Assembly (NCBI RefSeq): GCF_012034205.1
Contig: NZ_JAATEM010000011.1
Coordinates: 62,001 to 126,000 of the forward strand
Origin: Streptomyces composti
GTDB taxonomy: Bacteria > Actinomycetota > Actinomycetes > Streptomycetales > Streptomycetaceae
DNA: 64,000 nucleotides
Direction: 5' to 3'
The translations under genes were made by a program, and so were the position numbers. The notes under the pieces are model-generated. The model had not been told where the DNA came from. It did no database searches and saw only the letters and a program-made list of their open reading frames with translations. Positions 18,978 through 28,602 of this stretch are shown piece after piece; the stretch's first letter is position 1, and each line of letters begins with the position of its first letter.

Positions 18978-19072
18978 GGGCACGGCCCGCGGATGAGGGC
19001 CCGCCCCCGCAGACGTGGGCACGGCCCGCGGATGAGGGGCACGCCCGCAGACGAGGGCACACCCCGCGGATG
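18978..19072. repeat. 38-39-base tandem repeat between convergent genes
   Basis: A unit beginning GGGCACGGCCCGCGGATGAGGG and continuing to CGCAGACG occurs twice (18978-19016 and 19017-19054), followed by a partial third copy (19055-19072). It lies in the gap between the DMT-type gene and the MocR gene. CCGCGG centres give each copy some dyad symmetry, so it may act in termination. Confidence 0.8.
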
Positions 19073-19085
19073 CACGCCTCCCATG

Positions 19086-20471
19086 TCAGGGCAACGCCTT
19101 GCACAACGCCTCCAGCGTGGCCGACCACGCGTGGTCGGGTGGGGTGGCGTAGCCGACGACCAGGGCGTCCGGGGAGGTGACCTCGGCGGCGGGGTGCCGG
19201 TAGCGGCTGAGGCCGTGCACGGTCAGGCCCTGCCAGGTCGCCGCCTGCACCACGGACTGCTCGGTGCCGGGCGGCAACCGGAGCACCGCGTGCAGGCCGG
19301 CCGCGATGCCGGTGACCCGGACGTCGGGGGCGCGGACGGCGAGCGCCTCCACCAGGGCGTCGCGGCGGCGCCGGTAGCGCAGGCGGGCGGAGCGGACGTG
19401 CCGGTCGTAGGCGCCGGAGGTGAGGAACTCCGCCAGGGTGAGCTGCTCCACCACACTCACCGAGCGTGCCCCGCCGTGGTCGAGGACGTCCGGCAGCAGA
19501 GCGGGCGGGACCACCATCCAGCCCAGGCGCAGGCCGGGCGCCAGGGCCTTGCTGGCGGTGCCCAGGTAGACCACGCGGTCGGGGTCGAGGTCCTGGAGCG
19601 CGCCGACCGGCTGGCGGTCGTAGCGGAACTCCCCGTCGTAGTCGTCCTCCAGGACGAAACCGCCGGTGCGGCCGGCCCAGTCGATCACCGCGGCCCGGCG
19701 CTCGGGCCGCAGGGCCCCGCCGAGCGGGAACTGGTGGGCGGGGTTGAGCAGGACGGCGTCCTCGTCCCCGAGGGTGTCGGTGCGGGTGCCCAGGTCGTCG
19801 TAGGAGAGCGGGGTGGTGCGCAGGCCGGTGCGTTCCACCAGGTCCCAGTGGACGTCCAGGCCGTAGGGCTCCACGGCGAGGGTGCGGCCGCCGCGGGCGT
19901 GCAGCGCCTCGGCGATCAGTCGCAGGCCCTCGGCGAATCCGGAGCAGACGACCAGGCGTTCGGGGTCCGCGCGCACGCCCCGGACGCGGGCCAGGTACTC
20001 CGTGAGGGCGGCGCGCAGCTCCGGCCTGCCGCGCGGATCGCCGTAGCCGAGGGTTTCGCTGGGGGCGGCGGTCAGGGCGCGGCGGGTGGCCTTGAGCCAT
20101 TCGGTGCGCGGGAAGGACGCCAGGTCGGGGCTGCCCGGCATGAGGTCGTACGGCAGCCGGCCGGGGGAGCGCCGGGGCGCGGCCGGACGGGCGGGCGGCT
20201 GCGGCACCGGGTGTTCGGCGACCCGGGTGCCGGAGCCCTGCCGTGCGGTGAGCCGGCCCTCGGCGACCAGGTCGGCGTAGGCGTCGGCGACGGTGTTCCG
20301 GGCGATGCCCAGGTCGGCGGCGAGGGCGCGGGAGGAGGGCAGCCGGGTGCCGGGAGCGAGCCGGCCGGTGCGGATGGCCTCGCGCAGCGCGTCGGTCAGG
20401 CCCCGGCGCAGCCCTGGCCCGGTGGGCTCCAGATGCAGGTCGATACCGGAAGTGGCCCAGGAATCTGCCAT
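19086..20471 (-). CDS. MocR/PdxR-type transcriptional regulator (GntR HTH + aminotransferase)
   Basis: 461-residue fusion of an N-terminal GntR-type winged helix (residues about 10-80: [41 protein letters not shown]-like pattern) and a class I aminotransferase domain. The PLP lysine is in [27 protein letters not shown] and GFAEGLRLI are also typical. MocR proteins sense PLP or an amine substrate and act on divergent genes. Here the divergent neighbour is the AhpD/AhpD/PEP-mutase operon, with only 47 bases between starts, so that operon is the probable target. Confidence 0.92.
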   Translation of the reverse strand: [461 protein letters not shown]

Positions 20472-20484
20472 GGAAATGGACCAT
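20468..20484. promoter_or_regulatory. Candidate MocR operator in the divergent gap
   Basis: A CCATGG palindrome at 20468-20473 is followed by the dyad ATGG-A-CCAT at 20476-20484. It overlaps the start codon of the MocR gene and lies about 40 bases upstream of the first AhpD gene, a position suited to regulate both. The resemblance to other MocR sites is only loose. Confidence 0.4.
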
Positions 20485-20518
20485 ACTCCTGGGCTGCTTC
20501 GCTCCTAGGGTCGATGCC

Positions 20519-21034
20519 ATGACGACCACGACCACCACGGAAACGAACACCACCGACGGCTACGCCCCCGAGCAGCCCCCGCGTCTCGACTGGGCCGCCC
20601 TCGCCCCCGACGTCTTCAAGGCGATGGTCCGGCTGGACGCGGCGGCCCGCAAGGGCCTCGACCCGCGGCTGCTGGAGCTGGTGAAGATCCGCGCCTCGCA
20701 GATCAACCAGTGCGCCATCTGCCTGGACATGCACAGCAAGGACGCCCTGGCGGCCGGCGAGAGCGTGGAACGGATCATCCAGCTGAGCGCCTGGCGGGAG
20801 TCCCCGCACTTCTACACGGAGCGGGAGCTGGCGGCCCTGGAGCTGACCGAGGCGGTCACCGTCCTCACCGACGGCTTCGTCCCGGACGAGGTCTACGAGC
20901 GCACCGCGAAGCACTTCGAGGAGGCCGAGCTGGCGCAGCTGATCGCCGCGATCACGGTGATCAACGCCTGGAACCGCTTCGGGGTGACCTGCCGCCGCAC
21001 GCCGGGCCACTACCAGCCGGGGCAGCACGCATGA
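20519..21034 (+). CDS. AhpD-like carboxymuconolactone decarboxylase family protein, copy 1
   Basis: 171-residue all-helical protein of the AhpD/CMD fold. The redox pair is C-x-x-C with a nearby histidine (C65, C68, H72 in NQCAICLDMH), the signature of peroxidase-type alkylhydroperoxidase members rather than true decarboxylases. The first 20 residues are Thr-rich and poorly conserved. It overlaps the next gene by four bases (ATGA), and the two are close paralogues, both containing TEAVTVLTDGFVPDEV. Divergent from the MocR regulator. Confidence 0.88.
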   Translation: MTTTTTTETNTTDGYAPEQPPRLDWAALAPDVFKAMVRLDAAARKGLDPRLLELVKIRASQINQCAICLDMHSKDALAAGESVERIIQLSAWRESPHFYTERELAALELTEAVTVLTDGFVPDEVYERTAKHFEEAELAQLIAAITVINAWNRFGVTCRRTPGHYQPGQHA

Positions 21035-21543
21035 CCTCGAGCACCACGACCGCACACCCGCCTGCGAGCACGACCGCACCCGGGCCGGCACCCGCCCCTG
21101 CGCGGACGACCCTGCTGGACGACGACGTCCGCGCCGCCATGCGAGCGCTCGGTGCCGCCGCCAAGAAGGGCCTCGGTGATCCGGCCCTCGCCGAGCTCGT
21201 CCAGCTGCGCGCCTCCCAGCTCAACCGCTGCGCGTTCTGCCTGGACATGCACCTCGGCATCGCCCGCGAACACGGCGTGAGCGAGCGGCAGCTGGATCTG
21301 CTGGACGCCTGGGAGGAGGCCGGTGACGGCGTCTTCGACGAGCGGGAGCGGGCGGCACTGGCGCTGACCGAGGCGGTCACCGTCCTCACCGACGGCTTCG
21401 TGCCCGACGAGGTCCACCAGCGCGCCGCCCGGCACTTCGACGCCGCGCAACTGGCCCACCTCGTCGCCCTGATCACCGTGATCAACAGCTGGAACCGGCT
21501 GATGGTCAGCCGCCGGATCCCGCCGGGGAGCACCCGGTGGTGA
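21031..21543 (+). CDS. AhpD-like carboxymuconolactone decarboxylase family protein, copy 2
   Basis: 170-residue paralogue of the upstream gene, with C67-x-x-C70 and H74 in NRCAFCLDMH. The N-terminal 25 residues are Thr/Pro/Ala-rich. Identical stretches shared with copy 1 (LTEAVTVLTDGFVPDEV) indicate a tandem gene duplication that has since diverged. AhpD proteins work as trimers, so a heteromeric complex of the two copies is possible. The ATG lies within the stop of copy 1. Confidence 0.88.
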   Translation: MTSSTTTAHPPASTTAPGPAPAPARTTLLDDDVRAAMRALGAAAKKGLGDPALAELVQLRASQLNRCAFCLDMHLGIAREHGVSERQLDLLDAWEEAGDGVFDERERAALALTEAVTVLTDGFVPDEVHQRAARHFDAAQLAHLVALITVINSWNRLMVSRRIPPGSTRW

Positions 21544-21563
21544 GCGCGGTGGGGAACGAGGTC

Positions 21564-22316
21564 ATGAGCAGAGCCCGTGCCTTCCGGGCGCTGCATCACC
21601 ACCGGGCGCCCGGCGACCCGCTGGTGCTGCCCGGCCCCTGGGACGCGGCCGCCGCCCGGGTGTTCGCCGAGGCGGGGTTCCCGGCGCTCGCCACGCCCAG
21701 CGCGGGCGTGGCCGCCTCGCTCGGCTACCGGGACGGGCAGACCCCGGCGGAGGAGATGTTCGCCGCGGTGGCGCGGATCGCGCGGGCCGTGGACGTCCCC
21801 GTGTCGGCGGATGTCGAGGGCGGGTACGGGCTGGAGCCGAAGGAGCTGGTGGAGCGGCTGCTGGAAGCGGGCGCGGTGGGCTGCAACCTGGAGGACTCCG
21901 AGCACGGGGTGCTCAAGGACCCGCAGGCGCACGCCGACTGGCTGGCCGAGGTGCGGGCCGCGGCGGGCGAGGCGCTGTTCGTCTACGCCCGCATCGACAT
22001 CTTCCTGCACGGCACCGGCGACGCCGGGACTCCCGTCGAGCAGCTGTCCGAACAGGCCATCGAGCGGGCGGCGTTGTACGGGGCGGCGGGCGCCGACTGT
22101 GTCTATCCGATCGGCGCCCCCGTCTCCGTGCTGCCGCTGCTGCGGTCCGGCATCCATGGGCCGCTGAATGTGCACGCCCTGGTGGGCGCGGGCCCCTCGC
22201 CCACCGAACTCGGTGAACTCGGGGCCACGCGCGTCACCTTCGGGCCGGGCCTGCAGCGGCGTGCCGCCGAGGCTCTGCGCGGCATCGCCGCTCAGCTGAA
22301 GGCCCCGAGCGCCTGA
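21564..22316 (+). CDS. Isocitrate lyase / PEP mutase superfamily protein
   Basis: 250-residue TIM-barrel protein resembling oxaloacetate decarboxylase, 2-methylisocitrate lyase or PEP mutase relatives. Motifs include LPGPWDAAAARVFAEAGFPALATPSAG, VSADVEGGYG (metal-binding aspartates) and VGCNLEDSEHG. It lacks the K-x-C-G-H loop of true isocitrate lyases, so the reaction is unclear. The ATG has GGGGAACGAGG upstream; an in-frame GTG at 21537 would overlap the AhpD gene by 7 bases. It is the third gene of the MocR-linked operon. Confidence 0.82.
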   Translation: MSRARAFRALHHHRAPGDPLVLPGPWDAAAARVFAEAGFPALATPSAGVAASLGYRDGQTPAEEMFAAVARIARAVDVPVSADVEGGYGLEPKELVERLLEAGAVGCNLEDSEHGVLKDPQAHADWLAEVRAAAGEALFVYARIDIFLHGTGDAGTPVEQLSEQAIERAALYGAAGADCVYPIGAPVSVLPLLRSGIHGPLNVHALVGAGPSPTELGELGATRVTFGPGLQRRAAEALRGIAAQLKAPSA

Positions 22317-22335
22317 AGCCCGGACGCCCCAGGGG

Positions 22336-23388
22336 TCAGGGCAGCCAGGAGCGCCAGGTGGACTCGTGGCTGTCCACCCACTTCTTCGCCGCCTGACGCG
22401 GGGTCAGCTTCTGGTCGGCGATCATCAGGGCGACCTCGTTCTGGTCCTCGGTCGTCCACTTGAACTTCTTCAGGAAGTCCGCCGCCTTCCCGCCCTTCTC
22501 GGCGAAGTCCGCGTTCAGGTACTTCTGCAGCGGGGTGTGCGGATAGGCGCAGGCGACCTTGGCCGGGTCGGCGTCGCAGCCCTCCTTGTACGGCGGCAGC
22601 TTCACCTCCGTCATGGGCACCTGCTCGGTGAGCCACTGGGGGGTGTACCAGTAGGTCAGGAAGGGCTTCTTCTGCTTGGCGAACTGCTTGATCTGGGTGA
22701 TCTGCGCCGCCTCGGAGCCGGCGAAGACCACCTTGTAGTCCAGCTTCAGGTTCTTCACCAGCGCCTTGTCGTTGGTGACATAGGACGGTGAGCCGTCCAG
22801 GAGCTGGCCCTTGCCGCCGCTCTCCGGGGTGCGGAACTGGTCGGCGTACTTGTTGAGGTTCTTCCAGTCGGTGACGTCCGGGTGCTGCTCGGCGAAGTAC
22901 GTGGGGACGAACCAGCCGATGTGCCCGGTGACGCCGAGGTCGCCGCCGCGGGCGATGGTCTTCTTGTCCTCGACGTAGCGCTGCTCCTGGTCGGGGTGGC
23001 CCCAGTCCTCCAGGATGGCGTCGACCCGGCCCTGGCTGAGCGCGTCCCAGGCGGGCACCTCGTCGACCTGCACGGTGTCGACGCGGTAGCCGAGTTCGTG
23101 CTCCAGCAGGTACTGGGCGACGGCGACATTGGCCTGCGCGCCGACCCAGGACTGCACGGACAGGGTGACCGTCCGGGCGCCCTGGGCGTTGGCGAACGGC
23201 GACGCCTGCTTGGTCATGTCGGCGGCGCCGCAGCCGGTCAGCGTCAGAAGGAGCAGCGCACCGGCACCGGCCGCCGCGCGCTTCGGACGCGTCCGGCCCG
23301 TGCGGGTACGGGGCGGGCGTGTCCGGTGCGGGCCGGTGGTACCGGCCCGGAGCATCCGGGACACCCGGGAGACACGGGACATCCGCAT
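22336..23388 (-). CDS. Glycine betaine/proline ABC transporter substrate-binding lipoprotein
   Basis: 350-residue OpuAC-type binding protein. A long basic N terminus leads to a hydrophobic stretch and the lipobox LTGC (C53), so the mature protein is lipid-anchored. The ligand domain contains SWVGAQANVAVAQYLLE, ILEDWGHPD, and WYTPQWL, where tryptophans build the aromatic cage for the quaternary ammonium group. An internal ATG at residue 12 may be the true start, since the first 36 residues are unusually long for a signal n-region. The permease gene ends one base upstream, so it is the last gene of the importer operon. Confidence 0.92.
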   Translation of the reverse strand: MRMSRVSRVSRMLRAGTTGPHRTRPPRTRTGRTRPKRAAAGAGALLLLTLTGCGAADMTKQASPFANAQGARTVTLSVQSWVGAQANVAVAQYLLEHELGYRVDTVQVDEVPAWDALSQGRVDAILEDWGHPDQEQRYVEDKKTIARGGDLGVTGHIGWFVPTYFAEQHPDVTDWKNLNKYADQFRTPESGGKGQLLDGSPSYVTNDKALVKNLKLDYKVVFAGSEAAQITQIKQFAKQKKPFLTYWYTPQWLTEQVPMTEVKLPPYKEGCDADPAKVACAYPHTPLQKYLNADFAEKGGKAADFLKKFKWTTEDQNEVALMIADQKLTPRQAAKKWVDSHESTWRSWLP

Positions 23389-23389
23389 G

Positions 23390-25339
23390 TCACGCTCCCT
23401 TCTTGGCGCGGCGTTCGGTGGGCTGGGTCACCCGGTCGAGCATCAGGCCCAGGCAGACGATCGCGGCCCCGGCCACCAGGCCGGTCGCCAGGTCGCCCTG
23501 GGCGAGCCCGAAGACGACGTCGTAGCCGAGCGCTCCGCCGCCCACCAGGCCGCCGATGATGACGACGGCGAGGACCAGCACCACGCCCTGGTTCACGGCG
23601 AGCAGCAGCGCCCGGCGGGCCAGCGGCAGCTGGACCTGACGCAGTTGCTGGGCGCTGGTCGCACCGAGCGAGCGGGCCGACTCCAGGGCGGCCGGGTCGA
23701 CCCGGCGCAGCCCCTGGGCGGTGATGCGCACCACGGCGGGCAGCGCGTAGACGATGGCGGCGGCGACCGCAGGGGCGCGCCCCACCCCGAAGAGGGCGAC
23801 GACCGGGATCAAGTACACGAACTGCGGCATCGTCTGGAACACGTCCAGGACCGGACGCAGCAGCCGCTCGACGCGGTCGCTGCGGGCCGCGGCGATGCCG
23901 GTGGCGAAGCCGATCACCAGCGTGACGGCGACGGCGGCGAGGACCTGGGAGAGCGTGTCGAGGGACTGGTCCCACACGCCGAGCACCCCGATGGCGGCCA
24001 TGGCGAGCACGGCGGTCAGCGCGGTGCGCCAGGTGCCGATGAGCCAGGCCAGCGCCGCGACGGTGAGCAGCACCGACCACCACGGCAGCCACTGCAGTCC
24101 GTCGCGCAGCGGATCCAGCACCCAGGTGGTGAAGCGGCCCGCCCAGTCGGCGGTGCCGCCGACCACGGGCACGCCCGTGTACAGGTGGGCGGTCATCCAG
24201 TCGACCGCCCGGTTGACCGGATCGGCGATGCCGACGACCCAGTTCACGGGCCACTCCAGCCGGCCCGCGAGCCGTCCGGCGACGGCGACCACGGCCGCGG
24301 CGGCCAGCGCCGCCGACCACAGCGCGCGGGAGTTGGGGGCGGGCGCCTGCCCGAGGCGTGCGCCGGCCGCGCCGGTCACCCGGTCGAGGACCACGGCGAG
24401 CAGCACGATCGGCACTCCGGCCGCGAGCGCGGCGCCCACGTCGACCGAGGCGAGCGCCTGGTAGACGCGGTCGCCGAGGCCGCCGGCGCCGATGACGGAG
24501 GCGATCACGGCCATCGAGAGGGCCATCATGATCGTCTGATTGATCCCGAGCAGGAGTTCCTTGCGGGCGAGCGGGATGCGGGCGGTCAGCAGGCGCTGGC
24601 GTGCGGTGGAGCCGAGCGACTCGACCGCCTCCAGCACCTCCTTGTCGGCGCCGCGCAGCCCGAGCGAGGTCAGCCGGGCCATGGGCGGCGCGGCGTAGAT
24701 GACGGTGGCGAGGACGGCGGCCGGGACGCCGATGCCGAAGACCAGCACCACGGGGAGCAGATAGGCGAAGGCCGGCAGCACCTGCATGGTGTCCAGGACC
24801 GGGCGCAGCAGCCGCTCCATCCGGTCGGACAGCCCCGCGGCCAGGCCGAGCAGCGCGCCGACCAGGACCGACGCGGCCACCGCGACGACCATCAGCGCGA
24901 GCGTCTGCATCGTCGGCACCCACATGCCGAGCAGGCCGCAGACGAGGAACGCCACCGCCGTGCCCAGGGCCAGCCGGACGCCGGCGACCCGCCAGGCGAC
25001 CAGTGCGGCCACCGCCGTCACCCCCGCCCAGCCGACGGCGAGGAGGGCGAGGTAGACGGCGCGTACGGCGATGACGACGACGTTGCTGACGTGGCCGAGG
25101 AAGTAGAGGAAGAGGGGGTGGGAGTCCCGGTTGTCGATGATCCAGTCGCTGACGTCGGCGAGCGGTCCGGAGACGTCCACGGTGAGCGCCTCCGGCCAGG
25201 CGCCGCTCGACCAGCGGGTCACCGCGAACGGCACCAGGACGGCGGCGAGGAGGGCCAGCACGAGCAGCTTGCGCACGGCGGCGCCGGCCAGGATGCCCGG
25301 CGGGGAGCTCTTCTGTGCGGTCGCGGTGATCGTCGCCAT
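23390..25339 (-). CDS. Glycine betaine ABC transporter permease, tandem-fused
   Basis: 649-residue membrane protein made of two OpuAB-like permease halves. The first half has the transport core around residues 150-330 (LLRPVLDTMQVLPAFAYLLPVVLVFGIG, then SLGSTARQRLLTARIPLARKELLLGINQ). The second half repeats it near residues 470-640 (LLRPVLDVFQTMPQFVYLIPVVALFGVG, then SLGATSAQQLRQVQLPLARRALLLAVNQ). Each half carries an EAA-type loop for the ATPase. A fused pair means one polypeptide may supply the whole channel instead of a homodimer. ATG overlaps the ATPase stop by one base. Confidence 0.92.
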   Translation of the reverse strand: MATITATAQKSSPPGILAGAAVRKLLVLALLAAVLVPFAVTRWSSGAWPEALTVDVSGPLADVSDWIIDNRDSHPLFLYFLGHVSNVVVIAVRAVYLALLAVGWAGVTAVAALVAWRVAGVRLALGTAVAFLVCGLLGMWVPTMQTLALMVVAVAASVLVGALLGLAAGLSDRMERLLRPVLDTMQVLPAFAYLLPVVLVFGIGVPAAVLATVIYAAPPMARLTSLGLRGADKEVLEAVESLGSTARQRLLTARIPLARKELLLGINQTIMMALSMAVIASVIGAGGLGDRVYQALASVDVGAALAAGVPIVLLAVVLDRVTGAAGARLGQAPAPNSRALWSAALAAAAVVAVAGRLAGRLEWPVNWVVGIADPVNRAVDWMTAHLYTGVPVVGGTADWAGRFTTWVLDPLRDGLQWLPWWSVLLTVAALAWLIGTWRTALTAVLAMAAIGVLGVWDQSLDTLSQVLAAVAVTLVIGFATGIAAARSDRVERLLRPVLDVFQTMPQFVYLIPVVALFGVGRAPAVAAAIVYALPAVVRITAQGLRRVDPAALESARSLGATSAQQLRQVQLPLARRALLLAVNQGVVLVLAVVIIGGLVGGGALGYDVVFGLAQGDLATGLVAGAAIVCLGLMLDRVTQPTERRAKKGA

Positions 25340-26502
25340 CACACCGGCTCCTCGTTCACGGCACCGGCGGCGGGGCCGTCCGCCGCGCCCGCCGTACCGG
25401 CCACCACGGCCAGCAGCGCGGGCGCGTCGACCACGCCCAGGCAGCGGCCCTGGTCCATCACCCGGGCCGGCCCGCCCGCACGGGCCACGGCCTCGATGGC
25501 CTCGGCCACGGTGGCGTCCGGGCGCACCGCCGGCCCGTTCGCCGCCTCCTCGGCCGACCCGGCGGGGCGCATGGCGGTGCGGACGGTGATGACCTGCTCG
25601 CGCGGGACGTCGCGGACGAACTCGCGGACGTAGTCGTCGGCGGGCGAGGCCACGATCTCCTCGGGCGTGCCGAGCTGCACGACCCGGCCGTCCCGCATCA
25701 GGGCGATGCGGTCGCCCAGCTTCAGGGCCTCCTGGAGGTCGTGGGTGATGAAGACCATGGTGCGGCCCTCGTCGCGGTGCAGCCGGATCACCTCCTCCTG
25801 CATGTCCCGCCGGATCAGCGGGTCCAGCGCGCTGAACGGCTCGTCGAACAGCAGGACCTCGGGGTCGACGGCGAGGGCGCGGGCCAGGCCGACGCGCTGG
25901 CGCTGGCCGCCGGACAGCTGGGCGGGTCTGCGCTGCTCCATGCCTTCCAGGCCGACCTTGGCGACGACCTCGGCGGCTCTGGCGCGCCGCTCGGTCTTCC
26001 CGACGCCCTGGATCTCCAGGCCGTAGGCCACGTTGTCCAGAACGGTGCGGTGCGGCAGCAGCCCGAAGTGCTGGAAGACCATGGCGGCGCGGTGCCGGCG
26101 CAGCTCGCGCAGCCGGGCCCCGTCCATGGCGCGTACGTCCTCGCCGTCGATGGCGATGGTCCCCGCGGTCGGCTCGATGAGCCGGGTCAGGCAGCGGACC
26201 AGGGTGGACTTGCCGGAGCCGGACAGGCCCATGACGACGAAGACCTCGCCCTTGCGGACGTCGAAGGAGACGTCCCGGACGGCGGCCGTGCAGCCGGTGC
26301 GCCGGCGCAGCTCGGCCTGGTCGAGCGCGGTCAGCTCGGCGTCGCCGGGTATCCGGTCGGCCTTCGGCCCGAAGACCTTCCACAGCCCTTCGACGGAGAA
26401 CACGGGGACGGCGGCCCCGGCGCCGCCCGTGCCGTCCGCGTTCCCGGTGTCGGTGCCGGCGTTCTTCGGACCGTTGTCCGCGGTCGGTGCGGCGGTACCC
26501 AT
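25339..26502 (-). CDS. Glycine betaine ABC transporter ATP-binding protein with CBS-like tail
   Basis: 387-residue OpuAA/ProV-type ATPase driving betaine import. Walker A is GLSGSGKST (residues 92-100), signature LSGGQRQR, Walker B EVLLFDEP, and switch histidine in FITHD. The N-terminal 30 residues are low complexity. The last 100 residues form a degenerate CBS-like region, which in OpuA senses ionic strength. The ATG overlaps the stop of the upstream GMC oxidoreductase gene and the TGA overlaps the permease ATG, giving strict coupling across three genes. Confidence 0.93.
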   Translation of the reverse strand: MGTAAPTADNGPKNAGTDTGNADGTGGAGAAVPVFSVEGLWKVFGPKADRIPGDAELTALDQAELRRRTGCTAAVRDVSFDVRKGEVFVVMGLSGSGKSTLVRCLTRLIEPTAGTIAIDGEDVRAMDGARLRELRRHRAAMVFQHFGLLPHRTVLDNVAYGLEIQGVGKTERRARAAEVVAKVGLEGMEQRRPAQLSGGQRQRVGLARALAVDPEVLLFDEPFSALDPLIRRDMQEEVIRLHRDEGRTMVFITHDLQEALKLGDRIALMRDGRVVQLGTPEEIVASPADDYVREFVRDVPREQVITVRTAMRPAGSAEEAANGPAVRPDATVAEAIEAVARAGGPARVMDQGRCLGVVDAPALLAVVAGTAGAADGPAAGAVNEEPV

Positions 26503-28031
26503 CAGGCGTCACCGCCGATCAGATCGGCGGCGCGCTCGCCGACCATCAGCACGCCGATCATCGGGTTCACGGCGGTCATGGTCGGGAAGACGGAGGCGTC
26601 GGCGATGCGGATGCCCTCGAGGCCGCGGATGCGCAGCTCGGGATCGACGACGGCGAGTTCGTCGGTGGCGGCGCCCATCTTGCAGGTGCCCGCCGGGTGG
26701 TAGACGGTGTGGGCGACCTTGCGGGCGTACTCGCTGAGCTCCTCGTCACCGGTGATGTGCGGGCCGGGCGCCACCTCGCGCTTCAGCCAGCCGGCCAGCG
26801 GCTCGGTCTTGGCGATCTCCCGGGCGATGCGGATGCCGTCGACCAGGGTGCGGCCGTCGTAGTCGTCCTCGTCGGTGAAGTACCGGAAGTCCAGGGCCGG
26901 CTTGACCTCGGGGTCGGCGCTGGTCAGGTAGAGACGGCCGCGGCTCTTCGGCTTGGGGATGTTCGGGGTCATGGAGACGCCGAACTCGGGCCGCTGGTAG
27001 CCCAGTCGCTCCGGGTTGTCGGTGAACGGGATCTGGTAGAAGTGGAACATCAGGTCCGGGCCCGCGTGCTCGGGGTCGCGGCGCACGAACAGACCGGCGT
27101 CGGAGTCCATCGCGGAGTTCTCCGGAATGGGCCCGTGCGTCTCCCAGACGATCACCGACTCGGGGTGGTCGAGCAGGTTCTCACCGACGCCGGGCAGGTC
27201 GTGCACCACGGGGATGCCGAGCTCCTCCAGGTCCTTGCGGGGCCCGATGCCCGAGTGCAGCAGCAGCCGGGGCGAGTCGACGGCGCCGGCGCACACCACG
27301 ACCTCGTTGCGGGCGCGCACCAGGATCTCCTCGCCGTCCTTGGTGCGCACATGGACGCCCTCGGCGCGGGTGCCGTTCAGCTGGAGCTTGTACGCCCAGG
27401 TCTCCAGCATGATCGTGAGGTTGGCCCGCTCGTCCATGACCGGGTGCAGATACGCCACCGAGGCCGAGGAACGCTTGTTGTTCTCCGGGTGGTAGGCCAG
27501 GTCGAAGAAGCCGACGCCCTCGTTGAACGGCTTCTTGTTGAAGCCCTCGATGCGCGGCACGCCGAGCGCGGCCTGCGCGGCGTCCACGAAGTCACGGGCG
27601 ATGGCGTTCCGGTCCTTCTCGTCGACCGGGACGATGTTGTTCTTCAGGCGGGCGTAGTAGGCCTCCATCTGCACCGCGCCCCAGCCCTGCGCACCGGCCT
27701 GCTCCCACTCGTCCCAGTCGGACGGCAGCGGCTTGAACGCGATGAGCGTGTTGTGCGAGGAGCAGCCGCCGAGGACGCGGGCGCGGCTGTGCCGGATGTG
27801 CGAGTTGCCGCGCGGCTGCTCGGTGGTCGGGTAGTCGTAGTCCAGCTCGCCACCGAGCAGGCCCATCCACCGGCGCAGCGTCAGCACGTCGTCCCGGCCG
27901 ACGTCGCTGGGCCCGCCCTCGATGACGGCGACCGTGACGTCCGGGTTCTCGGTGAGCCGGGAGGCGATCACCGAACCTGCGGTGCCGCCGCCGACGACGA
28001 CGTAGTCGAACTCCCGCGTGTGCTCGGGCAT
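26502..28031 (-). CDS. GMC-family choline oxidase/dehydrogenase
   Basis: 509-residue FAD oxidoreductase of the glucose-methanol-choline family. FAD-binding motif [17 protein letters not shown] is at the N terminus, then [15 protein letters not shown], the GMC signature [20 protein letters not shown], and the catalytic HxxGTCKMG region ([13 protein letters not shown]). It should oxidise choline to betaine aldehyde and possibly on to glycine betaine. The ATG has AAGGAG eight bases upstream. It is translationally coupled to the betaine ABC importer and follows the aldehyde dehydrogenase gene, which together define the osmoprotectant pathway. Confidence 0.9.
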   Translation of the reverse strand: MPEHTREFDYVVVGGGTAGSVIASRLTENPDVTVAVIEGGPSDVGRDDVLTLRRWMGLLGGELDYDYPTTEQPRGNSHIRHSRARVLGGCSSHNTLIAFKPLPSDWDEWEQAGAQGWGAVQMEAYYARLKNNIVPVDEKDRNAIARDFVDAAQAALGVPRIEGFNKKPFNEGVGFFDLAYHPENNKRSSASVAYLHPVMDERANLTIMLETWAYKLQLNGTRAEGVHVRTKDGEEILVRARNEVVVCAGAVDSPRLLLHSGIGPRKDLEELGIPVVHDLPGVGENLLDHPESVIVWETHGPIPENSAMDSDAGLFVRRDPEHAGPDLMFHFYQIPFTDNPERLGYQRPEFGVSMTPNIPKPKSRGRLYLTSADPEVKPALDFRYFTDEDDYDGRTLVDGIRIAREIAKTEPLAGWLKREVAPGPHITGDEELSEYARKVAHTVYHPAGTCKMGAATDELAVVDPELRIRGLEGIRIADASVFPTMTAVNPMIGVLMVGERAADLIGGDA

Positions 28032-28602
28032 GAACGGTTCTCCTTCGGGGATGTGGAAATCCGGATGGATGGATGAATCTGACGGGGCTGGCTGTTCGGG
28101 CGTTCTCGGGGCTGTGTCGCGCGAGTGACGCGCGGGAGGAGGGCGGGCGGCGCGGCGACCGGCACCGGCGGCGCATGTGCTGCCGCGGCGGAACGGCGCC
28201 GGCAATCCTTCGACGGCCGGCCCGCGGCCGGGGTCTCACCGGACGCACGTCCTGTCTGCGCCGGCTCGCGAGGCGAAGGATGGCGCGGCGCGGCGTTCGT
28301 CACGGCCACCGGTCCGCGACGCGGTACCGCGGCACGGCGCCCGCCGCGGAAAGGGCCCGCCGCCCGGGGCCGTCCCGGCGGGGGGCGGTCTCCGCGCGCC
28401 GTCCGCGCCGGGGGCGGCGCCGGCCCGGATCGGCCGGCGTCCGCCGCGGACTCACCGGCACCAGACGCGCGCTCGCCGGACTCGGGCACTCCTGACACGA
28501 GATCACTTCGCCGGCGGGACGGGACGCGTGGTCCCGCGCCGCGCGTTCCGGGCACCGCACGTCCGGCACTCTCCCGGCGCTCCCTGCCCCGGCCCTCGCC
28601 GC
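28032..28602. other. 571-base gap inside the choline/betaine cluster
   Basis: No gene was recognised between the GMC oxidoreductase start and the aldehyde dehydrogenase stop. Open frames on both strands here are Arg/Pro/Gly-rich and show no family resemblance. A short GGATGGATGGATG tetranucleotide run lies near 28064, close to the expected promoter of the GMC gene. The gap probably carries that promoter and the end of the aldehyde dehydrogenase transcript. Confidence 0.5.

Noticed and set aside
23129..25633. An 834-residue plus-strand open frame
   Set aside because: Antisense to the betaine permease and binding-protein genes, with low-complexity Arg/Gly/His content. A GC-driven shadow.
28064..28602. 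Small genes in the choline cluster gap
   Set aside because: All open frames are Arg/Pro/Gly-rich, lack ribosome-binding sites and show no family similarity.
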